36,205 nucleotides of DNA from positions 1 to 36,205 of the forward strand of contig JAITWR010000198.1 in NCBI GenBank assembly GCA_031285165.1, written 5' to 3'. Below the pieces are notes generated by a model. The model searched no databases, had not been told where the DNA came from, and saw only the letters and a program-made list of their open reading frames with translations. Of this stretch, positions 7,858 to 15,971 are shown piece after piece; position 1 is the first letter of the stretch, and each line of letters begins with the position of its first letter. Both the position numbers and the translations under genes were made by a program. The DNA comes from Novosphingobium sp. GTDB lineage: Bacteria > Pseudomonadota > Alphaproteobacteria > Sphingomonadales > Sphingomonadaceae.

Positions 7858-7958
7858 CTATGGGTGAAGTTCGCGAAGATCCGGAAGCCTGTCCGGAAGG
7901 CTGGCGATGACACCACCGCCCTTGCCAGCTCTCTCACTCCGAACCCGTTACCCACACC

Positions 7959-8054
7959 GTCACCCTGAACTTGTTTCAGGGTCCATCTCTCCGCCAACCC
8001 GGCGGCTTCAGGTGTAAAACTGCCCGATGGACCCTGAAACAAGTTCAGGGTGAC
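7959..8054. repeat. Palindromic intergenic repeat, copy B (29-bp perfect arms)
   Basis: A second 96-bp copy with arms at 7959-7987 and 8026-8054, identical in arm sequence and length to copy A. It differs from copy A at one base in the centre (GGCGGCTTCAGG against GGCGGCCTCAGG). It opens unit 2 of the larger duplication. Confidence 0.85.
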
Positions 8055-8196
8055 GATGCAGGGGGCGAAGCGGCCCCCGGTCCGGTGGGTGCCCGCCTGC
8101 GGGCGCGGCAGAATCCGCTTTCCTACACGGACCGAAAGCGCAAAACAGGCCGGGCTCTTTCTCACCGTCGAAGCCATTGATTGTCGGGCACATTTC

Positions 8197-8226
8197 CGGC
8201 CACGGCCAAAAAGTTCGCCGTGGCCG
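8197..8226. repeat. Perfect hairpin in duplicated unit 2
   Basis: CGGCCACGGC (8197-8206) and GCCGTGGCCG (8217-8226) are perfect 10-bp complements around the loop CAAAAAGTTC. This is the equivalent of the unit 1 hairpin at 7829-7857. It sits 170 bases before dapE and lacks a T-run. Confidence 0.65.
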
Positions 8227-8370
8227 TTATGAGTGAGGTTCGGGAAATTCGGGAAGCCTGCCCGCAGCGCTTGCGACTGCATGACCGCACGATCCGAAAA
8301 GGCGTTTGCAGAACGGGCGCCTGGGGCAGGATGCGGACAGGCGCCCCTTCCTCCCTGCTTGTCTCGCCCC

Positions 8371-8401
8371 TGCATAGTGCATATGCGAAGCAACCTATGC
8401 A
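8371..8401. promoter_or_regulatory. Dyad overlapping the dapE start codon
   Basis: TGCATAG (8371-8377) and CTATGCA (8395-8401) are perfect 7-bp arms 17 bases apart. The right arm contains the dapE ATG (8397-8399). A smaller palindrome, GCATATGC (8379-8386), is nested inside. It could be an operator, or an mRNA hairpin that limits initiation; dapE has only a weak ribosome-binding site. Confidence 0.35.
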
Positions 8402-9557
8402 AGTTGCCGCCACCGTCCTCGACCTAGCCGAAGCGCTGATCGCGTGCCCCAGCGTGACGCCCGCCGCCGGAGCCGTGTTCGACTGCCTGGAAGCACAGCT
8501 CGTGCCGCTGGGCTTCGCGGTCCATCGCGCGGTCAGCGGCGAGGCGCCCGACGGGCCGGTCGAGAACCTTTTCGCCATTCGTCAGGGGCCGCAAGGCAGC
8601 CGCCATTTCGCTTTCGCCGGCCATGTCGATGTCGTCCCGCCGGGCGAGGGCTGGACATCGGCCCCTTTCGTTCCCGAACGGCGCGGCGCGCTGCTGCACG
8701 GCCGCGGCGCGGTCGATATGAAAGGCGCGATCGCGGCGATGGTCGCCGCGGCGCGCGCAGTGCCGGCACAGGCGGGCACCCTGAGCTTCGTCATCACCGG
8801 CGACGAGGAAGGCCCGGCGAAATACGGCACGCTGGCGCTGATCGACCACATGCGGAAAGCGGGCGCCATTCCCGACCTGTGCCTTGTCGGCGAGCCGACC
8901 TCGGTGGCGCGGCTGGGCGACACGATGAAGATCGGCCGGCGCGGCTCGATCAACATCTGGCTCGAGGTGGCAGGGCGCGAGGGGCACGTCGCCTATCCGC
9001 ATCTTGCCGATAACCCGGCGCCGCGGCTGGTCGCGCTGCTGGCCGAACTCGATGGGCTGGTGCTCGACGGGGGGACCGACTGGTTCCAGCCCTCGAATCT
9101 CGAGATCACCGACATAACGATCGGCAATCCGGCAACCAATGTCATCCCGGCCAGGGCGGCCGCGCGCATCGCGATCCGCTTCAACGACCTGCACACCGGC
9201 GAGGGGCTGGCGGCGCGCGTTGCGGAAATCGCCGCGCGCCATGGCGCCACCGCGCGGCCGGTGATTTCGGGCGAGGCATTTCTGACGCTGCCGGGCGCAT
9301 TCTCGGACCTTGTCGCCGCGGCAGTGGAGGCCGAAACGGGCCTCGTCCCCGAAGTGTCTACCAGCGGCGGCACTTCGGATGCCCGCTTCCTGCGCGCGCT
9401 GTGCCCGGTGATCGAATTCGGCCTGTCCAACGCGACCATGCACAAGCGCGACGAGGCGGTGGCGATCGCCGATCTCGACGTGCTCGCGCGGGTTTACCGC
9501 CGCATCGCCGGGAGCGCGCTCGCCGGCCCGGCCGGGCGCCGGAAGGGAGAGGAATAA
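8397..9557 (+). CDS. dapE: Succinyl-diaminopimelate desuccinylase
   Basis: A 386-aa M20-family dinuclear zinc hydrolase that converts N-succinyl-LL-2,6-diaminopimelate to LL-diaminopimelate and succinate, in lysine and peptidoglycan synthesis. Metal and catalytic residues are all visible: His76 (GHVDVVP), Asp107 (GAVDMKGA), Glu137/Glu138 (GDEEGPA), Glu166 (VGEPTS) and His349 (NATMHK). The dimerisation domain lies between, about residues 180-290. The start is ATG 8397 (MQVAATVLDLAEALIACPSV), the family's usual beginning. An upstream in-frame extension would run into repeat DNA. The DAACS transporter follows 3 bases after the stop, so the two are probably one transcript. Confidence 0.95.
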   Translation: MQVAATVLDLAEALIACPSVTPAAGAVFDCLEAQLVPLGFAVHRAVSGEAPDGPVENLFAIRQGPQGSRHFAFAGHVDVVPPGEGWTSAPFVPERRGALLHGRGAVDMKGAIAAMVAAARAVPAQAGTLSFVITGDEEGPAKYGTLALIDHMRKAGAIPDLCLVGEPTSVARLGDTMKIGRRGSINIWLEVAGREGHVAYPHLADNPAPRLVALLAELDGLVLDGGTDWFQPSNLEITDITIGNPATNVIPARAAARIAIRFNDLHTGEGLAARVAEIAARHGATARPVISGEAFLTLPGAFSDLVAAAVEAETGLVPEVSTSGGTSDARFLRALCPVIEFGLSNATMHKRDEAVAIADLDVLARVYRRIAGSALAGPAGRRKGEE

Positions 9558-9560
9558 CGC

Positions 9561-10889
9561 ATGACCCAGACCGCACCACCTGCCGCTTCCGCCCATAGCC
9601 GCCTGCAATGGCGCATCCTTGCCGGTTTCGTGCTGGGGCTGGGACTGGGGCTCGGCGTCTATGCGGGTGCGCCCGATGCGGCGTGGGTCGATGCCTTCAT
9701 CATGTATGTGACGCAGCCGATCGGGCAGGTGTTCCTGCGGCTGCTGTTCATGCTGGTGCTGCCGCTGCTGTTTTCGGCGCTCGTGGTCGGCATCGCCGAA
9801 ATGGGCGAAATCCGCACGCTGCGGTCGGTGGGGATCAAAACGCTGGTCTATACCGTGGCGGTTTCGGGCATCGCCGTTGCAATCAGCATCGCCGTGGTGA
9901 ACCTGTTGCAGCCGGGCGGCGGTGTCGATCCCGCCATTGCGCAGCAGATGATCGGCGAGGCGAGCCGCAACGCTGCCGGAATCATCGAGCGATCGGGCGA
10001 GGCCAGGACCGGCATCGACGCGATCGTCGGCATCATCCCGTCGAACCCGATCACCGCGATGAGCGAGAACGACGTGCTGGCGGTGATGTTCTTCGCGCTG
10101 TTCTTCGGCATCGGCCTGCTGCTGGTGCAGAGCCCGCGCACGGCAACGCTCAAGTCCGCTTTCGAAGGCGTGTTCGAAGTGTCGATGCGGCTGATCGGCC
10201 TTGTCATCCGGCTCGCGCCCTATGCCATCTTCTGTTTCATGTTCAACCTTGCCGCGCAGTTCGGCTGGGATCTGATCGTCAAGCTCGCGGCTTTCGTCGG
10301 CGTGGTGCTGCTGGCGCTGGGCATCCAGATGTTCGGCGTCTTCCCCGTGCTGCTCAGGGTCTTCGCGCGCAAGAGCCCGATCGCCTTCTTCCGTGAGACG
10401 CAGGAAGCGAGCGTCATGGCTTTCGCCACCGCCAGCTCGAACGCCACCCTGCCGACCTCGCTGCGCGTCGCCGAAACCCGGCTCCGGCTGCCGCCGCGCA
10501 TCGCCCGCTTCGTGCTGACCATCGGCGCGACCGCGAACCAGAACGGCACGGCCATGTTCGAAGGCGTGACCGTGCTGTTCCTGGCCCAGTTCTTCGGCGT
10601 GGAACTGAGCCTGGCGCAGCAGGCCTATATCATGCTGATCTGCATCCTCGCCGGCGTCGGCACCGCGGGCGTGCCGGCGGGCTCCCTGCCGGTGATCGCG
10701 CTGATCCTGACCGCGGTGGGCGTGCCGCCGCAGGGTATCGGCCTGATTCTGGGCGTCGACCGCTTCCTCGATATGTGCCGTACCACGCTCAACGTCGTCG
10801 GCGATCTGGTCGCGGCCACGGTGATTTCCGCCCAAAGCGAGGAAACCGGAGCGATTGCGGGCCGGACGGAATCATCCGACGACCCGTGA
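9561..10889 (+). CDS. Dicarboxylate/amino acid:cation symporter (DAACS family)
   Basis: A 442-aa inner-membrane protein of the GltP/DctA fold. Early helices are visible ([20 protein letters not shown]), then the HP1-like [10 protein letters not shown], the TM7 motif NQNGT at residues 326-330, the HP2-like [15 protein letters not shown], and the TM8 motif [16 protein letters not shown] from Asp400. The TM8 residues matching GltPh Asp390, Asp394, Arg397, Asn401 and Asp405 are all kept, which favours an acidic substrate. The TM7 motif is normally NMDGT, and the aspartate replaced by Asn328 helps bind a sodium ion in GltPh, so ion coupling may differ. A GGGAGAGGAA ribosome-binding site precedes the ATG. 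The exact substrate is not predictable. Confidence 0.9.
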   Translation: MTQTAPPAASAHSRLQWRILAGFVLGLGLGLGVYAGAPDAAWVDAFIMYVTQPIGQVFLRLLFMLVLPLLFSALVVGIAEMGEIRTLRSVGIKTLVYTVAVSGIAVAISIAVVNLLQPGGGVDPAIAQQMIGEASRNAAGIIERSGEARTGIDAIVGIIPSNPITAMSENDVLAVMFFALFFGIGLLLVQSPRTATLKSAFEGVFEVSMRLIGLVIRLAPYAIFCFMFNLAAQFGWDLIVKLAAFVGVVLLALGIQMFGVFPVLLRVFARKSPIAFFRETQEASVMAFATASSNATLPTSLRVAETRLRLPPRIARFVLTIGATANQNGTAMFEGVTVLFLAQFFGVELSLAQQAYIMLICILAGVGTAGVPAGSLPVIALILTAVGVPPQGIGLILGVDRFLDMCRTTLNVVGDLVAATVISAQSEETGAIAGRTESSDDP

Positions 10890-10927
10890 CATCCCTGCGG
10901 CCGAAGGCGATCGGGTTGCCTGTTGCC

Positions 10928-10949
10928 GCATCGTTTCTGCGCACGATGC
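10928..10949. terminator. Hairpin between convergent genes
   Basis: GCATCGT (10928-10934) and ACGATGC (10943-10949) form a 7-bp stem with an 8-nt loop. It lies between the symporter stop codon and the 3' end of the minus-strand gene, adjacent to the latter's stop codon. There is no T-run; the role is inferred from placement. Confidence 0.4.
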
Positions 10950-10950
10950 C

Positions 10951-11403
10951 CTATGCCCGCGGCGCGCTCCGGTCGGCGGCCCAGTCGAGGCACCAGCGCA
11001 CCGCGTCCCGTGCGGCGATCGCATCGTCGATCACCGCGGGATCGGCGTCGCGCGCGTACAATGCGGTAAGATGGGCGGCGATGTCCGCCTGTTCGCCCTG
11101 CACTTCGAGGACATATTCCGCGAGCGTGATCTCTTCTGCCCGGAGATGCTCGAAGACCCGTTCGAGCCGGGCGAGCACGCCGGCGCTGAAATCCGCATCC
11201 GGCCCGGCGGGCAGGGGGAGCATCGGCTCGGGTTCCGGTTCCGGTGCCTCGGCCGGCGGCGACAGGGGCTCGTCATCGAGCGGGTCTGCAAACGACGCTT
11301 GCGCCCGGCGCTTGCCCAAAGCCTGCCGGATGGCCTGAACGATCACGACCAGCAGCGCGCCGGCAACGGCGGCCGACAGCAATTTGAAGATCATGACATC
11401 CAT
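10951..11403 (-). CDS. Small membrane-anchored protein of unknown function
   Basis: About 150 aa, not recognised. The start is taken as the ATG at 11403-11401 ([20 protein letters not shown]), preceded by GAGGTGAAAACG; a longer in-frame start upstream lacks a good site. One N-terminal transmembrane helix covers about residues 5-22. It is followed by a basic stretch ([10 protein letters not shown]), an acidic Pro/Glu linker ([11 protein letters not shown]) and a C-terminal helical domain of about 70 residues ([20 protein letters not shown], then [20 protein letters not shown]). By the positive-inside rule the basic stretch and domain would be cytoplasmic. It is divergent from the efflux operon, but no sequence feature links it to efflux. 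Confidence 0.7.
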   Translation of the reverse strand: MDVMIFKLLSAAVAGALLVVIVQAIRQALGKRRAQASFADPLDDEPLSPPAEAPEPEPEPMLPLPAGPDADFSAGVLARLERVFEHLRAEEITLAEYVLEVQGEQADIAAHLTALYARDADPAVIDDAIAARDAVRWCLDWAADRSAPRA

Positions 11404-11523
11404 CGTTTTCACCTCGCAGTCCGTATGCACGACTCGCACGATCCGGGGCGCGGGGCAAGCAGGCGGGCCGACAGGCCGGCGGACGCATTGCGCGGCAAAT
11501 GGCCTATGGCGACAAACTGTTAC

Positions 11524-11552
11524 TTGACACGCAGCGGCCGATTCTGATTTTG
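11524..11552 (+). promoter_or_regulatory. Candidate promoter of RND efflux operon
   Basis: A consensus -35 TTGACA (11524-11529) is followed after 17 bases by ATTTTG (11547-11552), a weak -10. The adaptor ATG at 11559 lies 7 bases beyond, where transcription would begin, and no ribosome-binding site precedes that ATG. The arrangement would fit a leaderless message. Confidence 0.4.
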
Positions 11553-11558
11553 TTGCAC

Positions 11559-12776
11559 ATGCGAACCAATTCGGGGCTGTTCAGGCGCGATCGGGCGTCC
11601 ATCGTGCGAAATGGAGTCATTGTCCTGTGCCTGCTGCTCTGCGCCTGCGGCAAGGGGGGGCAGGACCAGCGCCGGAACGGCACGCCCGAAGCCGGCTTCC
11701 GCATCGTGCGGGCGACCGCCGTGCCGATCGCCACCGAACTGCCCGGCCGGGTCAGCGCGCTGCGCAGCGCCGAAGTGCGGCCGCAGATTTCGGGAGTGAT
11801 CGTCAAGCGCCTGTTTGCCGAGGGCTCGTTTGTCCGCCAGGGGCAGCCGCTCTATCAGATCGACCCGAGCCTCTATCGCGCTGCCGCCGACCAGGCCGCG
11901 GCCAATCTGGCCAGCGCGCAAGCCCAGGCGAGCGCGGCGCAGGCCAGGGCCGACCGCTATCGTCCGCTAGCCGCGGAACAGGCGATCGCGCAGCAGGACT
12001 ATACCGACGCGGCGGCGGCAGCGCGCGCGGCCAGGGCCGTGATCGCGCAGAACCGCGCCGCGCTCAACACCGCGCAGATCAACTTGCGCTTCACCACCGT
12101 ACCCGCACCGATCACCGGCCGCATCGGCCGCTCGCTTTTTACCGAAGGGGCGCTGGTCACTTCCAATCAGGCCGATCCGCTGGCGGTGATCGCGATGCTG
12201 GACCCGATCTTCGTCGACATCCAGGAAAGCTCGAGCGACATGCTGCGGCTGCGCCGCCAGATGGCCGCCGGCGGCGCGGCGCCGCTGGCCGCCGAAGTGC
12301 GGCTCAAGCTCGATGACGGCAGCGACTACGATTACGCGGGCACTGTCGAATTCTCCGAAGTCACGGTCGAGCCTTCCACCGGCACGGTGACGATGCGCGC
12401 GCGCTTCCCCAATCCTCAGGGCCTGCTGCTGCCCGGCATGTTCGTGCGTGCCGCTTTCGCCCGGTCGCAGGCGACCAATGCCTTTCTCGTCCCGCAAGTG
12501 GCGGTGACGCGCGATGCCAAGGGCAATGCCAGAGTTTACATCGTCGGTCCCGGCAACAAGGCCGTCGCGCGCCAGATTGCCGCCGAACATACGCGGGGCG
12601 CCGACTGGATCGTCACCGCGGGGCTCAGGAACGGCGACCGCGTGATCACCCAGGGTCTCGGCAAGGTGAAGGACGGTCAGGCGATCAGGCCGGTGCCGGA
12701 AACCGCACCGCAGCAGCCGCGTGTCGGGGAGCAAGCGGGCGGCCGATCGGGCGGTTCGCCGGGCAAGGCGAACTGA
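11559..12776 (+). CDS. RND efflux periplasmic adaptor (membrane fusion protein), lipoprotein
   Basis: A 405-aa MexA/AcrA-type adaptor. A lipoprotein signal (IVRNGVIVLCLLLCAC, lipobox ending at Cys30) places it as an inner-membrane-anchored periplasmic protein. The order is a lipoyl half-motif (RSAEVRPQISGVIVKRLFAE), a helical hairpin rich in Ala/Gln (about residues 115-185), the second lipoyl half (TVPAPITGRIGRSLFTEGA), a beta-barrel domain and a membrane-proximal domain (LVPQVAVTRDAKGNARV). The tail is Gly/Ser/Gln-rich. Start choice is ATG 11559; upstream in-frame codons would add a non-signal segment. The pump gene starts 6 bases after its stop, and no regulator gene lies directly beside the operon. 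Confidence 0.93.
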   Translation: MRTNSGLFRRDRASIVRNGVIVLCLLLCACGKGGQDQRRNGTPEAGFRIVRATAVPIATELPGRVSALRSAEVRPQISGVIVKRLFAEGSFVRQGQPLYQIDPSLYRAAADQAAANLASAQAQASAAQARADRYRPLAAEQAIAQQDYTDAAAAARAARAVIAQNRAALNTAQINLRFTTVPAPITGRIGRSLFTEGALVTSNQADPLAVIAMLDPIFVDIQESSSDMLRLRRQMAAGGAAPLAAEVRLKLDDGSDYDYAGTVEFSEVTVEPSTGTVTMRARFPNPQGLLLPGMFVRAAFARSQATNAFLVPQVAVTRDAKGNARVYIVGPGNKAVARQIAAEHTRGADWIVTAGLRNGDRVITQGLGKVKDGQAIRPVPETAPQQPRVGEQAGGRSGGSPGKAN

Positions 12777-12782
12777 CCGCCC

Positions 12783-15700
12783 ATGTCCCGCATATTCATC
12801 GGCCGGCCGATTTTCGCCTGGGTGGTCGCGATCATCGTGATGCTGCTCGGCATAGGCAGCATGATGACGCTGCCCATCGAGCAATATCCCGATATCGCGC
12901 CGCCGCAGGTCAACATTCGCGCCAACTATCCCGGCGCCTCGGCCGAGACGCTCGAAACCAGCGTGACCCAGGTGATCGAGCAGCAGCTCACCGGCATCGA
13001 CGGGCTGCTCTATTTCAGCTCGACCTCCTCCTCGCGCGGGCGCGTCGTGATCACCGCCACGTTCGAGAAAGGCACCGACCCGGACATCGCCCAGGTCCAG
13101 GTGCAGAACAAGGTCCAGCAGGCGCTTTCGCGTCTGCCGCAGCAGGTGCAGCAGCAGGGGCTGACTGTCACCAAGTCGAATCCCGACGCCCTGCTGGTCA
13201 TGGCGATCTACGACCGGACCAGGAAATCGACGAGCATCGACATCGCCGATTACATGGTTTCGAACCTGCAAGACCAGATCGGCCGCATCGAGGGCGTGGG
13301 CGATCTCAACGTCTTCGGCTCGCAATTCGCCATGCGCGTCTGGCTCGATCCGCACAAGCTGGCGAGCTTTGCGCTGATGCCGGGCGACGTGGTCAATGCG
13401 ATCGCCGCGCAGAATGCCGAAGTCGCGGCCGGTGAAGTGGGGGCGGTGCCGAGCCCGCCGGGACAGATGCTCGACGCCACCGTCACTGCCCAGTCGCGTC
13501 TGTCGACGCCCGCGCAATTCGCCGACATCGTCGTCAAGGCGCTGCCCGACGGCTCGGCGGTGCATCTGCGCGACGTGTCCAGGATCGAGCTGGGAGCGGA
13601 AAGCTATGGGGTCAGCGGTCAGGTGGGAGAATATCCCGGCGCGGGCCTGGCCGTCAGCCTGTCGCCCGGTGCCGATGCGCTGACCACGGCCGAGCGGGTC
13701 AAGCAGTTCGTCGCGGCGCAGAGCAGGAATTTCCCGCCGGGCTATGCCGTCGCCTATCCGCAGGACACGACGATCTTCATCAAGAAATCGCTGGAGGACG
13801 TCCTGATCACGCTGGCCGAGGCGGTCGGCCTCGTCGTCATCGTCATGTTCGTCTTCCTTCAGAGCTGGCGCGCGACGCTGATCCCGGCGATCGCCGTGCC
13901 GGTGGTGCTGCTGGGAACGCTTGCGGTCTTCGCCGTCGCCGGCTTCAGCATCAACACGCTCACTTTGTTCGGCATGGTGCTGGCGATCGGCCTGCTGGTC
14001 GACGATGCCATCGTCGTGGTCGAGAATGTCGAGCGGCTCATGCGGGAAAACCCCGGCATGACCCCGCGCGAGGCGACGGTCGAATCGATGAAGGAAATCC
14101 AGGTCGCACTGGTCGCGATCGCCCTGGTGCTTTGCGCCGTGTTCCTGCCGATGGCCTTCTTCGGCGGCTCGACCGGCGTGATCTACCGCCAGTTCTCGCT
14201 GACCATCGTTTCGGCCATGGTACTTTCGGTCGGGGTCGCGCTGATTCTCAGCCCCGCGTTGACCGCGACGCTGCTCAAGCGCCACGAGGACGAGGATCAC
14301 GCGGGTTTCATCGGCCGCAACAGCATGAAGATGCGCGAATGGTTCGACAGCCGCTTCTCGCGGCTGGTCGACTGGCACCAGGCGCGGGTCAATGCGGTGG
14401 TCGACGGCAAGCGGCGCTTCCTGATCATCTACGGCCTGATCGTCGTGCTGCTGGCGGTGCTGTTCCTGCGGCTTCCCTCGGGCTTTCTGCCGAACGAGGA
14501 TCAGGGCCTGGCGCAGATTCAGTTCAACCTGCCCGCCGGCGCCACTTTCGAGCGCACGATCGCCGCGCAGGCCAGGATCGTCGACTATTTCCTGCACCAT
14601 GAGGGCCAGAACATCTCCTCGTTGCAGACCGTGGCGGGTGCGGGCGGTGCGATCGCGAGCCAGAACACGGGCCGCGGCTTCCTGGCGCTGGTCAACTGGG
14701 ACGAGCGGCCCGGCCGGGAGAACACCGTCGAGGCCATCGCCGCGCGCGCGAACAAGGCGCTGTCGAGCCTGCGCGATGTCGAGTTCTATGCCACCGTGCC
14801 GCCGGCGGTGCGCGGGCTCGGCCAGTCGACCGGCTTCACCGCCGAACTGCTGAATTCGGGCTCCATGCCGCGCGCGGATTTCGAGAATGTCCAGCAGCAG
14901 ATCCTGGCCGACGCGCGTGCCGAGCCCCGGCTGGCCAATGTCCGCATGTCGAACCTGCCCGATCAGCCGACGCTCCGGGTCGATGTGGACAACGGGAAGC
15001 TGGCCGCGCTGGGGCTGGCTCAAAGCGATGTCAACGCCACCCTGTCGACTGCCTGGGGCGGGCGCTACGTCAATGATTTCAACGACCGTGGCCGGGTCAA
15101 GCGCGTCTTCGTCCAGGGCGAAGGGCTCTACCGCTCGGCACCCGAGGACATCGGCCAGTGGCAGGTGCGCAGCGCGACCGGGCTGATGGCGCCGTTCTCG
15201 TCCTTCGCCACGACCGCCTGGGGCACTGCACCCACTTCGACCGGCCGCTTCAACGGCATTTCCAATTACGAGTTCAACGGCCAGCCGGCACCCGGAACCA
15301 GTTCGGGCGAGGCGATGGATATCTTCGCACGGATCGTCGCCGGATACCCCGGCGTCTCGGTGGCGTGGTCGGGCACGTCCTATCAGGAGCGGCTGTCCTC
15401 GGGCCAGGCGCCCTATCTCTACGCGGTTTCGCTGCTCGTCGTTTTTCTCTGTCTCGCTGCGCTTTACGAAAGCTGGTCGATCCCGGTGGCGGTCATGCTG
15501 GTGATTCCGCTGGGCCTCGTCGGCGCGGTCTTCGCGGTGACGCTGCGCGGGCTGGAAAACGACGTTTACCTGCAAATCGGCCTGCTCACGACGATGGGCC
15601 TGGCCGCCAAGAACGCGATCCTGATGATCGAGTTCGCCGAACAGGCCGAGCGCAAGGGCGCGCGCATCATCGATGCTGCGCTGGCAGCCGCGCGCATCCG

Positions 15701-15971
15701 CCTGCGGCCGATCCTGATGACCAGTTGCGCGTTTATTTTCGGCGTGCTGCCGCTGGCGCTCGCGACCGGCGCGGGAGCCAACAGCCGCATCGCCATCGGT
15801 ACGGCGGTGATCGGAGGCATGCTGACCGCGACCGCGTTTGCCGTGTTCTACATCCCGCTGTTCTTCGTGCTTGTCCGCCGCACCACGCGCGACACGCTGA
15901 AGCGGTTGCAGGTGCACGGCCATCCCGACAGGCCGCAGGGTCCGCTGCCGGATGAGGAGCCGCTGCTGTGA
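12783..15971 (+). CDS. RND efflux pump inner-membrane transporter (HAE1/AcrB family)
   Basis: A 1062-aa proton-driven multidrug transporter. The N-terminus MSRIFIGRPIFAWVVAIIVM and the PIEQYPDIAPPQV segment are diagnostic of the hydrophobe/amphiphile efflux subfamily. The proton-relay pair Asp407-Asp408 in TM4 (GLLVDDAIVVVENVER) sits at exactly the AcrB numbers, and the TM10 lysine is Lys943 (GLAAKNAILMIEFAEQ). The porter-domain repeats and two TM bundles are complete, with no frameshift seen. With the adaptor before and the channel after, it forms a full tripartite pump. Substrate range cannot be told. The stop overlaps the next start (TGATG). Confidence 0.96.
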   Translation: MSRIFIGRPIFAWVVAIIVMLLGIGSMMTLPIEQYPDIAPPQVNIRANYPGASAETLETSVTQVIEQQLTGIDGLLYFSSTSSSRGRVVITATFEKGTDPDIAQVQVQNKVQQALSRLPQQVQQQGLTVTKSNPDALLVMAIYDRTRKSTSIDIADYMVSNLQDQIGRIEGVGDLNVFGSQFAMRVWLDPHKLASFALMPGDVVNAIAAQNAEVAAGEVGAVPSPPGQMLDATVTAQSRLSTPAQFADIVVKALPDGSAVHLRDVSRIELGAESYGVSGQVGEYPGAGLAVSLSPGADALTTAERVKQFVAAQSRNFPPGYAVAYPQDTTIFIKKSLEDVLITLAEAVGLVVIVMFVFLQSWRATLIPAIAVPVVLLGTLAVFAVAGFSINTLTLFGMVLAIGLLVDDAIVVVENVERLMRENPGMTPREATVESMKEIQVALVAIALVLCAVFLPMAFFGGSTGVIYRQFSLTIVSAMVLSVGVALILSPALTATLLKRHEDEDHAGFIGRNSMKMREWFDSRFSRLVDWHQARVNAVVDGKRRFLIIYGLIVVLLAVLFLRLPSGFLPNEDQGLAQIQFNLPAGATFERTIAAQARIVDYFLHHEGQNISSLQTVAGAGGAIASQNTGRGFLALVNWDERPGRENTVEAIAARANKALSSLRDVEFYATVPPAVRGLGQSTGFTAELLNSGSMPRADFENVQQQILADARAEPRLANVRMSNLPDQPTLRVDVDNGKLAALGLAQSDVNATLSTAWGGRYVNDFNDRGRVKRVFVQGEGLYRSAPEDIGQWQVRSATGLMAPFSSFATTAWGTAPTSTGRFNGISNYEFNGQPAPGTSSGEAMDIFARIVAGYPGVSVAWSGTSYQERLSSGQAPYLYAVSLLVVFLCLAALYESWSIPVAVMLVIPLGLVGAVFAVTLRGLENDVYLQIGLLTTMGLAAKNAILMIEFAEQAERKGARIIDAALAAARIRLRPILMTSCAFIFGVLPLALATGAGANSRIAIGTAVIGGMLTATAFAVFYIPLFFVLVRRTTRDTLKRLQVHGHPDRPQGPLPDEEPLL

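Larger units (their letters stand above)
7564..7895. repeat. Tandem segmental duplication, unit 1
   Basis: This block matches 7959-8264 almost throughout. It starts with the 96-bp palindromic element and continues through GCAGGGGGCGAAG, AATCCGCTTTCCTACACGG, AGCGCAAAACAGGCCGGGC, CTTTCTCACCGTCGAAGCC and a CATTTCCGGCC hairpin to GAAGCCTG. Unit 1 carries about 25 extra bases (about 7660-7684) absent from unit 2 and differs at scattered positions. No coding potential is convincing on either strand. Confidence 0.8.
7959..8264. repeat. Tandem segmental duplication, unit 2
   Basis: The second unit of the duplication, offset 395 bases from unit 1 at its start and 368 bases at the hairpin because of the missing block. 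Similarity fades after GGGAAGCCTGCCCG at about 8264. From there to dapE (8265-8396) the sequence is single copy, with no gene seen. Confidence 0.8.

Noticed and set aside
7487..8054. CRISPR array
   Set aside because: The repeats are inverted pairs with unequal spacing and no regular unique spacers, and no cas genes are present.
7513..8402. Several overlapping short frames on both strands (up to 202 codons)
   Set aside because: They are translations of the duplicated repeat, with phrases such as PELVSGS and TLKQVQGD that recur as database noise. No start site or domain.
8424..10835. 803-codon minus-strand frame
   Set aside because: Antisense to dapE and the symporter, both of which carry full catalytic motifs. 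It is an artefact of GC-biased codons.
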